Positions 36,090 through 46,255 of a DNA stretch of 64,000 nt are shown here, piece by piece. The DNA lies in assembly GCA_030562195.1 (NCBI GenBank), contig CM060200.1:10850001-10914000 (forward strand), read 5' to 3'. Source of the DNA: Nipponacmea schrenckii. Its lineage: Eukaryota > Mollusca > Gastropoda > Lottiidae. A model generated the notes under the pieces. That model saw nothing but the letters and a program-made list of their open reading frames with translations, had not been told where the DNA came from and searched no databases. Both the position numbers and the translations under genes were made by a program. Position 1 is the first letter of the stretch. Every line of letters starts with the position of its first letter.

Positions 36090-37281
36090 TTTTCAGAGTA
36101 TCTTGATAGATGACGAGAAGATTGACTCGCGTCTTTCTGAACTTGACAAACGTTCTTCCTCTTCTAACGACGTCAAGAGAAAGAATGCTCTTATGAATGT
36201 TTTGATTGATTTTTTGAGTAAATTGTCTCACAAACCAAATTTATCTTCTTGCACCCCTAACGATCTTAGGCGTTTCCTAGTTTGGAAAGACGAGTTCGGG
36301 AAAACGAAAGTTCACAACCTTTCTTGCGTTTATCTTGGGTCGAAGGGTGGTTCATGTCCATGTCCCGTTCTTTTGGCGTCTGGTACTGTTGAATCCATAA
36401 TTAATCGCTTATCCGACCTCTTCCTGCAGCACGGTTTTGGTCGTGTCTGGGATCCTATTCTAAATTCTGGTAATCCAGCGTGTTCACCACTTGTTAAACA
36501 ATATCTTAAGCTTGTAAAAGAGGAACAAGCTCGGTCTCATGTCCTACCTAAACAGGCGAAACCAATCTTTATAGGTAAAATAAGGCGCAAGTCTATTTAT
36601 ATTCAAAAAGAACTGGAACGAAATGATCTATCTTTAAGAGAAAAATACACTTTATCTAGAGACCAAGCTTGGTTTAAAATTCAGTTTTTTGCAGGTGACA
36701 GAGCAAGTGATCTAGCTCTTGTCGTGTGCCAGGAAATTAAATTATTAACCGATAATTCTGGTTTTGTTTTCAGCCACACGTTTGGGAAAACATTGCGTGG
36801 GTCCAAAAAGAATCAATTTGTAATTAAACGCTGTGATGATAAAGTAATTTGCCCTGTCTATGCACTTGAATCACATTTGAATTATTGTCGGTCTATGAGT
36901 GTTGATATTACTCGGGGATATGTCTTTCGTGTCGTATCAGATGTGGGTAGCGTCCTTGATCAACCTGTATCGTACTCTGTTGTTTACGAACGGTTAAGAT
37001 TTTATATGGTAAATTTAGGTATTTATGAAGGTGAAACGCCTCACAGTTTTCGAAGCGGGTGTGCCCTAACCCTCGCCTTATCCGAATCGGATATTCCCTC
37101 GTCCGAGCTTATGAGTCACCTAGGGTGGTTTTCAGAAAAAAGTGCAGATTATTATTCTAGAGCGCATGTTCGCCATGGTATAAAAGTCGCCGAAAAATTG
37201 GTCAAAAATATTATGAACTCGGAAATTGAACAAATGTACAATGAAAGCATTGACTTATGCCAGTTGAAAAAAGCTTTTTAA
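36090..37281 (+). CDS. ALOG-domain tyrosine recombinase of a DIRS1-type element, 5' end in the gap
   Basis: The frame is open from the gap edge to TAA at 37281. There is no ATG before residue 31 when TTG 36103 is counted as residue 1, so the true start is probably in the gap. Residues 27-120 fit the ALOG fold: PNDLRRFLVWKDEFGKTKVH, with zinc ligands H71, C75, C85 and C87 (KVHNLSC, CPCP), then GTVESIINRL. The recombinase core follows: R200 in GDRASD, H314-x-x-R317 in HSFRSG, H339 in SHLGWF and a Tyr nucleophile at 350 or 351 (ADYYSR). All catalytic positions are present without stops or frameshifts. In the literature ALOG was traced to the DNA-binding domain of such integrases in DIRS1-type retroposons, later the plant LSH1/G1 regulators. 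The protein would integrate circular element DNA by site-specific recombination. This copy looks young and may be intact. Confidence 0.85.
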
Positions 37282-37370
37282 CTTGAAACCCCCTCGACAA
37301 TCGAATAATATCTTTATTGAAATGCAATTAAATTGTTGGATTTGTAAGATTGTATTAAAACGTTCATATT

Positions 37371-37402
<32 letters not shown>

Positions 37403-37501
37403 CTCTTCAAAGGGGTGAACGGGTATCTCAGTGTTGGGAGATTGAGTGTTGGGTCATATTCTTTATAGGGAAAGTTTTGGCCTGATATACCCTGTTACCC
37501 G
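37282..37501. other. 3' spacer of the ALOG-recombinase element with a T-run
   Basis: Between the recombinase stop and the first 66-bp repeat. It contains an uninterrupted run of nearly 30 T at about 37373-37401, a probable polymerase-slippage and assembly-error site. No gene. Confidence 0.6.
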
Positions 37502-37820
37502 TATTTTCCCCCAGAACTCATATGGCGGAAACTGCAGTCAAAGTAGATAGCTATGAGGATATGCTTATATCCTCAGTGATATATGCGCATGTCTGCAAGT
37601 GACGTCATCTTCCTCTTTTATTGATTATTCGCCTAGAGAGTTCCTAGAGAAGCTCTCTGCTCCTATGCATGCACTATTGGTATTGAAGATCATTTCGACC
37701 CACCCTATCGTCCCTCCCTAATTTTAAAGATTTGGCAACAGTTTCTGTCTACCCTATTTTCCCCCAGAACTCATATGGCGGAAACTGCAGTCAAAGTAGA
37801 TAGCTATGAGGATATGCTTA
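37502..37820. repeat. Perfect 66-bp split direct repeat (37502-37567, 37755-37820)
   Basis: TATTTTCCCCCAGAACTCAT plus 46 further bases occurs twice without mismatch, 187 bp apart, starting 220 bases after the recombinase stop. The first copy ends in a hairpin, GAGGATATGCTTATATCCTC (37556-37575), formed with the spacer. Ngaro/PAT-type tyrosine-recombinase retroelements end in a B1-A2-B2 split direct repeat, which this matches in position and form. The A1 partner (187-bp spacer sequence) would be at the element's 5' end and was not found, probably in or beyond the gap. Confidence 0.75.
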
Positions 37821-38200
37821 AGACGGAAATTTGTTTCCTTTATTGCGCGTTATGCGGATTTCAGCATTTTATAACGAAATCAGGTATTTTTATGAACTGA
37901 TTAATTGCACCAGTGGAATCTATATCATATATCCAACCATTCCTGAAAATTTCATGCTTTCCCAATTTACAGATGTATTTTCATAGCTAGGTGAAAATCA
38001 TGAAATGTGAAGGGAATAAGACAAAAGTGCGCATCTTTAAAGCCTGAAAAATGAAGTTGTGGCAATATTATTTTTTAGTTTGCTACGACATATATAAAAG
38101 GATCCCAGGTTAGATAAGGTAGTCTCCAGGTTGTGCTACAAAAGTCATTTTTAAACACATTTTACAGTCACAGTCCACGGCCTAGAAGCATCTCATGTTA
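37821..38200. other. No recognised gene
   Basis: AT-rich spacer beyond the split repeat; probably target DNA outside the element. Confidence 0.4.
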
Positions 38201-38279
38201 AACAAGAGGTTGCCATACATGATATGCTCCGTTTTCATAATATATCAGGTTTGAACTCGTCTTTGCAGCATTGCAACAC

Positions 38280-38515
38280 TTGCCGCATCGTGCCCAACTG
38301 CACTAAACATCTTGTAAAACAAAACTAAAGGTAGATAAAACCAGTATTCCTCTTATATATTTAAGATTTAGAACCTTGGGAACTATTCACAATCAATACC
38401 CTCTCACACGAGGTTACGCCTACATACCTGCGCCTCTGCTTTCGAAGCATCACTAAACCGTAATGTTACAACCCACAATTCCTAACCTAACCCATCGTTG
38501 GGCACGATGCGGCAA
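38280..38515. mobile_element. Foldback element with 19-bp inverted repeats
   Basis: TTGCCGCATCGTGCCCAAC at 38280-38298 is exactly inverted at 38497-38515, with further imperfect pairing outside (GCATTGCAACA against TGTTGCAAAAC). About 200 bp lie between. No coding capacity. Confidence 0.65.
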
Positions 38516-38644
38516 TTTGGGCAATGTTGCAAAACGAACCCACCGCTGCTTTACCTTCTTGGAAGGTATTGTGTATGAAAACATTTTTTTGGAAGCCACG
38601 CCTTTTGACCTCAATTGCATATTGACCTTCGAGAAATGTTGAAA

Positions 38645-38705
38645 AGGATATGTCGAAAATGATAATACCAAAATGATATGTCGAAAATGATAATACCAAA
38701 ATGAT
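38645..38705 (+). repeat. Short tandem duplication, about 29 bp
   Basis: ATATGTCGAAAATGATAATA plus CCAAAATG occurs twice in a row (about 38648-38676 and 38677-38705). Confidence 0.7.
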
Positions 38706-38879
38706 ATTTAAACGTGTAATAGGTGAGGAAATGACAAACGACATTTGTTATTACAATTCACTTACACAATATGACCAAGTTGACGGTATCATAATAAGTT
38801 TTTTTGGCAGTCTGAACATTTCAACAATTCATTATAAAAATTAGCATATCATCTAATTTAGACCCAAAAACCCTTCCAT

Positions 38880-39420
38880 AAAAAACGTCCTAAGCAATAT
38901 GTGGGAGAAGCAAAGAACAAATTACCCACTCGTTCCAAAGCCCACAGATCAGATATTAATTTTTTAAAAGATAAGCCTGTTTCGAAACATTTCAATCTTG
39001 ACGACCATTCACTTGACGATCTCACCCTAACCCCAAATGACTTGCCCGAAGATGAAACTACCAAATTCCGTCAATCTAGGGAAGGCTATTGGATTGAGAC
39101 ATTAAATACGGCAAGACCCATGTGACTTAATATTCACCATAATTCGGGCACTGTACCATTTGTCGTCTCGTTCAATACAACCAGTAATAAAGCAAGCAAG
39201 ATAGTTCATGCCCATTGTACTCTTCAAGAGAAATTTTTCCCTGTATTAATAAGCAGAAAATGATCTGTTCATAACCGGTTCTATACTTCTCGTTCATTGG
39301 GCGAGTTATTAGTTTTTTTCTAATTTCAGATCAGAACTGACCATCCAACAGACCCAGATCCCAATTCCTCAATAAAATATTTGTTCCACCCTAGTCCTGT
39401 GCATCTGGGAGAATTAATCC
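38880..39420 (+). pseudogene. Penelope-like element, GIY-YIG-type C-terminal end
   Basis: Frame 38901-39125, readable from about 38885, has the words QYVGEAKNKL (as in GIY-YIG endonuclease domains of Penelope-like elements), HRSDINFLKDKPVSKHFN and LNTARP, then a stop. Downstream, 39340-39420 repeats the AATAAAATATTTGTTCCACC word seen at 9767. The reverse transcriptase part is absent here, so this is an isolated decayed end. Confidence 0.65.
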
Positions 39421-41190
39421 CTCCCTTTCCCGAAATCGAACATAATCATCTAAACATTATTTTTTTATCTATTATCTTTAGGAACCATTAGACCTGTCTA
39501 TAATCGTATCATTTGCTTGACGACTCATTTACTTCAACTTATGACAAAACAAGATAAGCACCTGAGCCAAACTGTAACACGGTTGTTATTGAATAAAAAT
39601 ATAAAACAATAAATAAATGAAACCGGTTCGAATGTATGAATTTATTGGTTACAATGAATAAATGATGTGGTTGGAGGTTAGAACGAATAACTACATGTAT
39701 GTATCAATTATATGGATAGAATGAATGAAATTATATACATGAAATGGTTAGAATGAATGGTATGTTTAAAATGCATGAATGGCATTGTTAGAACGAATGA
39801 ATGACATGGCTAGAACGAATGAATGATATGGTTAGTTAGAAAGAATGTGATAAAGTAAGAAACTACACAAGATTCTTTCATACCCGCTATTTCACAACCT
39901 CTTTCTCTCAAAGTGCATTTTTTTAATACGCTCAAATTATTTCAACAAAACATTTAAAGGTTTGAAAATGGCTTTAAATGTTAATTGTAGGTTTTATAAA
40001 AAGAACATTGCATTTTATAAAAATCGACCTTTTAGCCGAGAAAGATATTCAAAATGGCTGTGAACTACCTTCGAACTAGAATGTATTTATGGCTGGTTAG
40101 AATGAATAATATGGTTACACTGAAAGAATGATTACAAGGGTTCCAAAGAGCTGGCCCCAAAACCTCGAGGGAAAAGGGAGATCACTTCATAGTGGAAGAA
40201 AGCAATCACTGTTTTTAAGAAATCATTATCAGCACAATTTTGTAACCTTACTATACATTGCAATAAATTGGTATTAAAGGGATACTGCGTCTTGGCATGA
40301 ACATAAAATTTTAGTTAAGAATGGTCAATATGAATATATATTCATCAGTGAACTTTGATATGTGAGTGTGAGCTTACCAGTTGACAAAGTATACAATTTT
40401 AGACTGTAGCAAATAGGAGATGTGTCTGGCCATGTGTGAATGCGTACCTTATTGAAAGTGTGCGTAAATAAATGTTGACATAGTTTAAGGGGTGCTTAAA
40501 TGGATGTATGCCTAATTGAAGGCGTGCCTAATGACTGTGCCTAAATGACAGTGTGCCGAATTTTAGTGTGCCTAAAAAGAGTGTGCCTAAATGAGTATGT
40601 GTCTAATTGAAATTTTGCCTAAAACGCTGTGCCTAAATAACACTGTTCCTAAATGACATATGCTTATCGGACCGTGTGTTTAAATGAAGTGTGCCTAAAA
40701 TATTGTGTCTAAATGCTTTTGTGGCTGACGTTGGCCATTAGTTTGATGAACGGGTGGTGGTTGTTGAGGATTTCAAAAAATTGCCAAAATTGTTCTATGG
40801 AGTAAGTCCAAACCATGAAAATGTTCTCTAAAAAGCGTCCATAAAAAAGTGGGTCAATTGGACAAAGGGGTAAAACTTCACGTTCCCACTCTGCCATGAA
40901 AAGGAACGCTTTGCCTAAATAACACTGTTCTTAAATGACATGTGCTTATCGGACCGTGTGTTTAAATGAAGTGTGCCTAAAATACTGTGTCTAAATGAGG
41001 TGTGCTTTAAAAAGGTGTGCCTAAATGACAGTGAACCGGTTAGAACGTATGAATGCTATTGTTAGAATGTATGAATGGTATGGCTAGAACGAATGAAGGG
41101 TATACTTAGAAAGTAAGAATGGTATGGTTGGAATTTAAAAAATGATATAGGTAGAATAATGAAAGATATGGTTAGAATGAATGTGTTTAC
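39421..41190. repeat. Minisatellite zone (GAATGA-type and GTGTGCCTAAATGA-type)
   Basis: 39600-39850 and 41030-41190 contain degenerate repeats of about 20 bp around ATGAATGGTATGGTTAGAACGA. The zone 40440-41035 consists of a degenerate 13-15-bp unit, GTGTGCCTAAATGA, repeated many times. A Penelope-like fragment (40705-40915) interrupts the second array, and its units continue on the other side. No host gene is seen. Confidence 0.8.
40705..40915 (-). pseudogene. Penelope-like RT palm fragment inside a minisatellite
   Basis: The minus-strand frame reads MAEWEREVLPLCPIDPLFYG then RFLENIF, the RT palm region of Penelope-like elements. The usual pair of catalytic acidic residues after R-F-x reads E-N here. 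Nearly identical to the fragment at 46836-47105. Confidence 0.7.
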
Positions 41191-41427
41191 GTGATGTATA
41201 GTTGAACTACCTTGGTTTCATATTCACACAAGAACCATACGTAATTTCGTATGAATAGTAACCATAGAACCAAACAGGTTTAAACAAAGACCTGGAAAAA
41301 TTGTAAATCGGTGACCTTGTAAATAAGAGCAATACTGGTAATCATTTAAAATTAATGTTTATTTTGAATATGTATTAAGTGAAAGTATATAATAACAGAA
41401 TACAGTTTTTTTTTTATATAAACAATA

Positions 41428-41433
41428 TTTATT
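41428..41433 (-). terminator. Possible polyadenylation signal of the acyl-CoA synthetase-like gene
   Basis: AATAAA on the minus strand, about 150 bases after the stop codon at 41581. Confidence 0.4.
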
Positions 41434-41580
41434 TACGCTGGATTGGGCAGCAGGCTACGCCTATATTAGCCCTCTCCAGACAAACATAATTTACAATGCT
41501 ACAGACATTTAAATAATTTTGGAGAAGAAAATAACAAGATAGATAAAGTTTAAATATAAAATTGAGATTACAGTTAATGT

Positions 41581-43218
41581 TTAAAGATTTAAATAATGTT
41601 CAGCATATTTTTCCGTAGCCATTCTATCTGGTTTTCTATTACGATTGACGGGAATCGAGTCCATTAAAATATAATAGCGTGGACATGCTGGTACATGGTC
41701 TAGATCTCTGGAAACAAAACTATTCTTACAAAATTCTTCTATATGTTCCACGCTGTATTTTGATCCAGGAAGCAGCACAATGCATGCGCATATCTCTTGA
41801 CCCAACTCAACATCCGGGACCTTTACTACCATGACGTCTTGAACTTCGGGACATCGTCTAATAATTTGCTCGATCCAAGTGGGATGAAAATAGCTACCAC
41901 CTCGGACAATGACATCTTTTGTTCGCCCAAAAACTATCAGTTCGCCATTTTTATTGAAATATCCCGAATCATTCATATTAAAAAACCCGTCTGAGTCAAA
42001 AGCCTCCTCAGTCAATTTTCGGTCTCCGAAATATCTTTTCAGTAACCATTTCGTTTTAACATGGATGTTACCGATAGTCCCTTGAGGTACCGGGACATTA
42101 TTCTCATCTTTAAGGATAATCTCGGCCCCACCCCGAGCAACCCCTGTGTTAAAGTCTTCATATGGTGTATTTTTATCAATCTTTTTACACGTGACCAAAC
42201 TGCTTTCAGAAGCTCCATATAAATTGTATACTACATCGAAATGAGTTCGACAGCAATCAACGATGGCGGCAGTTATTGGTCGACTCAAAAGTATACATTC
42301 AATGTGTTGCGACCAATCCTTAGGACGCACTTTTTCTTTTTTTACCTTGAAAAGTTCATTTAAAATAAGATGTTCAACCAATAATAAATCGCATTTTTCT
42401 TGACTAAGGATGTCATAAATATATTGGCCTATTGAAGGTATCAAAGGAGGGTTTCGCTGGTCTATGCGAACAGATTTCAATCCTGTAGATAAATAGTGAT
42501 GTGGTACACCTGGTATCCAACATAATGAGTGACAATTCAAAAAACCGTCTCGGCATATAGGTTGCACAGGCTCCAGGAAGTATTTCATCATTAGATGGGA
42601 ATGTACCGTCATTTTTGAAAGGCCAGTTGTTCCAGACGACAAAATTATGACAGCATCGGTGTTACCATCATAACAAATGACTTCATCATCTGTGTCGACA
42701 TTTTTGGGCAGTTGATTATCCCATTTGAATCCAATATTTTGTTTCACCCCTGAGTATAAGACATGCGTGAGATATGGAAGTGTCTTGGAAGAAACAGAAT
42801 TTCCATCTCCATTGTCGATTAGCTCTGAAAATAGTTTCCTACATTCGTCTTTAGGATCAGACGATATAATCAAAAGTGGACTTTTTGTTTTGTTGATGTT
42901 TTGGATTAAAATAGAGCCATCTTTAAGTTGAAGCTTACCATTCATAATGACACAGCCTGCAAGGATGACCCCGAAAAATGCGATGAATCCGTTCGGGGAA
43001 TCCGGTAACAGACTAAAAATAACTTCCCCAGGCTGTATACCTAGTTTTCTCAGCTGCCTGGCGAAATACACAGACTGGTCTAAAATCTCCTTACATGTTA
43101 GAGAGGTTCTCAAACCATCTTTATCAATAAACACGAAGGCTTCAGAATTCGGATGAATCTTTGCCCAATGCTGCAATCTTTCTGGAATGCTGTAATTTTG
43201 GGGTGAATCTTTTTCCAT
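41581..43218 (-). CDS. AMP-forming acyl-CoA synthetase-like enzyme (adenylate-forming family), single coding exon
   Basis: Intact 545-residue frame from ATG 43218, a normal length for ANL-superfamily acyl-CoA or 4-coumarate-CoA ligases. Motifs in order: phosphate-binding loop IILSSGTTGLSKM (191-203), YGASESS (334-340, usually Y-G-x-T-E), MNDSGYF (415-421, usually G-D-x-G), hinge GRTKDVIVRGGSY (431-443), and C-terminal NRNRKPDR (525-532) with the catalytic Lys in the usual place. Such enzymes activate a carboxylate to acyl-AMP and then a CoA thioester; the substrate cannot be told. No signal peptide or C-terminal peroxisomal SKL is visible (it ends EHYLNL), so a cytosolic location is likely. 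A 5'-UTR intron precedes the ATG by three bases. The coding part has no introns, which fits either a lineage-specific family with intron loss or an old retrocopy that gained a 5' exon. Confidence 0.9.
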   Translation of the reverse strand: MEKDSPQNYSIPERLQHWAKIHPNSEAFVFIDKDGLRTSLTCKEILDQSVYFARQLRKLGIQPGEVIFSLLPDSPNGFIAFFGVILAGCVIMNGKLQLKDGSILIQNINKTKSPLLIISSDPKDECRKLFSELIDNGDGNSVSSKTLPYLTHVLYSGVKQNIGFKWDNQLPKNVDTDDEVICYDGNTDAVIILSSGTTGLSKMTVHSHLMMKYFLEPVQPICRDGFLNCHSLCWIPGVPHHYLSTGLKSVRIDQRNPPLIPSIGQYIYDILSQEKCDLLLVEHLILNELFKVKKEKVRPKDWSQHIECILLSRPITAAIVDCCRTHFDVVYNLYGASESSLVTCKKIDKNTPYEDFNTGVARGGAEIILKDENNVPVPQGTIGNIHVKTKWLLKRYFGDRKLTEEAFDSDGFFNMNDSGYFNKNGELIVFGRTKDVIVRGGSYFHPTWIEQIIRRCPEVQDVMVVKVPDVELGQEICACIVLLPGSKYSVEHIEEFCKNSFVSRDLDHVPACPRYYILMDSIPVNRNRKPDRMATEKYAEHYLNL

Positions 43219-43221
43219 GAT

Positions 43222-43380
43222 CTAAAATGACAAAGATATTGATACCAGGGATAAGAGGATAATGAACATGTCAAAATGATAATGAACATATCAAGAAGAT
43301 AATGAACATGTAAAGGGGAAAGTGGATAGTGAAAATGTCAAATGGATAATGAATATATAAAACTTATATAAAGAACTCAC
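43222..43380 (-). other. 5'-UTR intron of the acyl-CoA synthetase-like gene
   Basis: On the minus strand a consensus donor (AAAG then GTGAGT) starts at 43380 and an acceptor (GTCATTTTAG) ends at 43222, three bases before the ATG. The intron holds three consecutive 20-bp units, GATAATGAACATGTCAAAAT and near copies (43259-43318), with degenerate ones after. The 5' exon would lie upstream of 43381. Confidence 0.7.
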
Positions 43381-43549
43381 CTTTAGTATGATATCCTGGA
43401 GTCTCGTATTTCAGTGTTATTTCTTTAACAGCCAATTTTATGAGTAAAATATTCGTGTAGGCTACATGCCTTTGAAAATTGTACACTGTGAATATTTGCA
43501 ATGTATACAATAGTCTAATTCAGACATTTCGAATATAAAACGCCTCGCT

Positions 43550-44047
43550 TCACAGATTGAATGCTGCCTTGATTAAAGAAAACATTGCGTCTTAGAATGG
43601 ACATAAAATTTTAAACTTTAGCAATAAGAGAATATATTATGCATCAGTACTTAATTACTTTTGGAGTTTTTCCTGAATTTACCCAGATTCTGTTACTTTG
43701 TGACACATGGTAAGATCACTGATGGACATATACTAATTTTTGAGAACTTAAATTGTATATCCACGCAATATCACTTTAAACATTATAAAGATAAAGAAGA
43801 TAATGTATTTGTAAAGAAACTCACCGATTGTTACTATTCTAGAGGGTAAAACTATGTTATTTTGTTGTTGCTCATTCAACAGTAAACCAACGAATAAAAA
43901 AATGTACTACAAACTACAAACCTTAAATAATTCTACCAGTCATTTTATCAGTCGGTTGATGTTATACATGATATATCATGCGTAAAATAAACAACCTTCA
44001 TATATGTCGCCATTTTGCTTTTTCATTTATCCTGAATCATTCATTAT
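43550..44047. other. No recognised gene
   Basis: Upstream flank of the acyl-CoA synthetase-like gene; AT-rich, with a 62-codon frame at 43661 judged accidental. Confidence 0.4.
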
Positions 44048-44380
44048 AAGATAGCTTGCCAGACAAGGTAATGTACGCCCACTGGCTGCATTGATTTTGA
44101 ATAAAAAATGAAATATTCAACCTTCAATAATATACTTCTTTTCTGGGGTGATAAATGTACAATATTCCTATGTTTCATTCAAATCTGTCGAGAATTATAC
44201 CGGATAACAAGGCATAACTCATTGAATATTTTTCAGTATTTTTGATTATTAAAAGGGTTCACTCTTGGGTGATAACAAACAAGTTCAACTAAATTCATCA
44301 AAATCCGTAAGGAATAGTGCCTTGAAAAGTGTTTACCAGCAAAATTATGAATATGAGATTTAACACGTAAAAAGTTCCCA
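44048..44380 (-). mobile_element. Right-arm fragment of the tandem-core repeat family
   Basis: AAGATAGCTTGCC at 44048 then GTACGCCCACTGGC is the complement of the right ends at 6458 and 35509. Diverged core sequence follows (GTTCACTCTTGGGTGATAACAAAC). The left arm is missing. It provides a third independent copy of the terminus. Confidence 0.7.
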
Positions 44381-44399
44381 TAAATTTTTGTAACAACAA

Positions 44400-44830
44400 A
44401 ACCTAACTGAAAATGTTACTTTTTAAATTTAGGACCATTCAAAATCTTAACAGCAACTTTTTGACTTATTTCGAAGGAACGAGAAACACGACCTTCGTCT
44501 CTTTAACACGTCCTTTTTTTGCTTTGATTTGGTTACCATAACAAAATTGCCGAATTTCAGACATATCTGATTCAGTTTCACACGACACATCCGAATCAGA
44601 CATTAACTGAGTTACAGAGCTTGACCGGCCAAACATAGCATTATATGGTGGTAGTTGGGTTGTCTTGTTTACAACCGAATTATGAGCAAAAACAATGTCA
44701 GGTAACACAATATCCCAAGACTTCTCATCAAAAGCAGTCTTTTGTAAAGATGTTTTAAGAGTTCTGTGTGAACGTTCGACAGGATTAGCCTGAGGACGAA
44801 CAATAGGAGTAAAACTATTAAAAAATGTAT
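44400..44830 (-). pseudogene. Ty3/gypsy-type integrase C-terminal fragment
   Basis: Minus-strand frame 44708-44466, plus upstream sequence in the same frame to about 44800. It shows VRPQANPVERSHRTLK, WDIVLPDIVFAHNSVVN and LPPYNAMFGR, the end of a retroviral-type integrase core as in Ty3/gypsy LTR retrotransposons. No protease, reverse transcriptase or LTRs are nearby, so it is an old isolated fragment. Confidence 0.7.
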
Positions 44831-45180
44831 TCAGGTTGAATATTTGTCATTCAGTTTAATTATTAATCAATATTTTGTTTCGGTATATACAACATTTTAA
44901 GGGGGAGGAGTTGTGTGTTAGTCTAAGCGCGCATCCTTTAGCACCTGCCTTTCTCAACTAGTGCATTATGGGAGAAGTGCATTATGGGTAAGACGGAGAG
45001 AGCCGCCATGTTAGTCAAGGCTGGCATGATCGTTTGTCGATTGCTTAATTAATGACATCGTTTTTCGATTGTAATAATGTGTTCATGTTCGTCATGCCTT
45101 TATATTGTGTAACTACCATCATTCAATTATATTTCTAAAACTTATATGGTGTGTTGTCATAGCCTTCGAGAACTCTACAA
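44831..45180. other. No recognised gene
   Basis: Spacer with a short duplicated phrase (GTGCATTATGGGAGAAGTGCATTATGGG) near 44960-44990; otherwise nothing. Confidence 0.4.
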
Positions 45181-45890
45181 AACAGAGGCTATGATATTTG
45201 TTATTCGTTCTTTTGTAAACACTAGAGGGGGATATTTCCTATTCGTTTTCGTTATTCGTTCTTTTGTAAGCACCAAGAGGAGGATATTCGCTATTCGTTT
45301 TCGTTTTTCGTTATTCGCTTTTCGTTTTCGAATTTCGTTATTCGTTATTATAACGCTTCAAGATATTGAAATGACTTTGACTTGAAAATTGGGATCTATA
45401 AGAAGAAACAGAGGCTATAATATTTGTTATTCGTTTCTTTTTTAAGCAACAAGAGGAGGATATTCGCTATTCGTTTTTCGCTTTTCGTTATTCGTTTCGA
45501 ATTTCGTTATTCGTTATTGTAGCACTTCTAGATATTTAAATGACTTTGACTTGAAAATTGGGATCTATAAGAAGAAACAGAGGCTATAATATTTGTTATT
45601 CGTTTCTTTTGTAAGCACCAAGAGGGGGATATTCGCTTTTCGTTATTCGTTTTTTTGTTATTCATTTTCGCCCTTCGGTATTCGTTATTGTAGAACTTCT
45701 AGATGTTTAATTGACTTTGACTTTGAAAATTGGGATTTATAAGAAGAAACAGAGGCTATGATATTTGTTATTCGTTTCTTTTGTAAGCACCAAGAGGGGG
45801 ATATTCGCTTTTCGTTGTTCGTTTTCGTTATTCGCTATTGATTTTCGCCTTTCGTTATTCGTTATTGAAGCACTTCTAGATGTTTAAATG
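45181..45890 (+). repeat. TTCGTTATTCG-rich satellite, four units
   Basis: Units begin with AACAGAGGCTATNATATTTG at about 45180, 45408, 45577 and 45748 (first spacing about 228, then about 170). Each ends in a TTCGTTATTCGTTTTCG-type microsatellite, then CTTCTAGATNTTNAAATGAC. The embedded microsatellite encodes only an F/R/L/S low-complexity frame, which is not a gene. Confidence 0.85.
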
Positions 45891-46004
45891 ACTTCACGTT
45901 GTGTTTTATATTGTTTTATTAGGTATATACATAAATTCGGTGAAATCGTAAACTTTGTGACTTAATTATTCCAGAAAAAGTATTTATCGGATGAAATGAG
46001 CTCT

Positions 46005-46255
46005 CATGCAAAAGTTGATGAGTGTCGGTTTCTTTGAAATATACTTTAATATGTAATTTATTAGTTTCTGCTATGGAATCTCCTTTAAAAAAGACAGTGG
46101 TGTCGAGAAAGACTATGCATTTGTGGCTGACGTTGGCTGTTAGTTTGATGGACGGGTGGTGGTTGTTGAGGATTTCAAGAATGCCAAAACTGATCTATAG
46201 AGTAAGTCCAAACCATGAAAATGTCATTTAAAAAGCGTCCATAAAAAGTAGATCA
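46005..46255 (-). pseudogene. Penelope-like RT fragment, partial copy of 46765-47110
   Basis: Nearly the same sequence as 46765-47000 (TTGATGAGTGTCGGTTTCTT; GGACGGGTGGTGGTTGTTGA) with small deletions. Same strand, 760 bp apart. Confidence 0.7.

Noticed and set aside
36103..36105. TTG at 36103 as start codon of the recombinase
   Set aside because: TTG is not a normal animal start and the frame is open to the gap edge, so the true start is most likely upstream in the gap.
35466..36231. Long open frames on both strands across 35466-36231
   Set aside because: They exist only because the 500 N are translated as unknown residues; the flanking coding parts are unrelated.
39600..41035. CRISPR-like array
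   Set aside because: Repeats are degenerate, directly adjacent, without unique spacers of constant length, and the genome is eukaryotic; a minisatellite.
44400..44830. Endogenous retrovirus
   Set aside because: Only an integrase tail is present, with no envelope, protease, RT or LTRs; Ty3-type LTR retrotransposon remnant is the simpler reading.
45146..45385. 79-codon frame rich in F, R and L
   Set aside because: Product of the TTCGTTATTCG microsatellite, not a gene.
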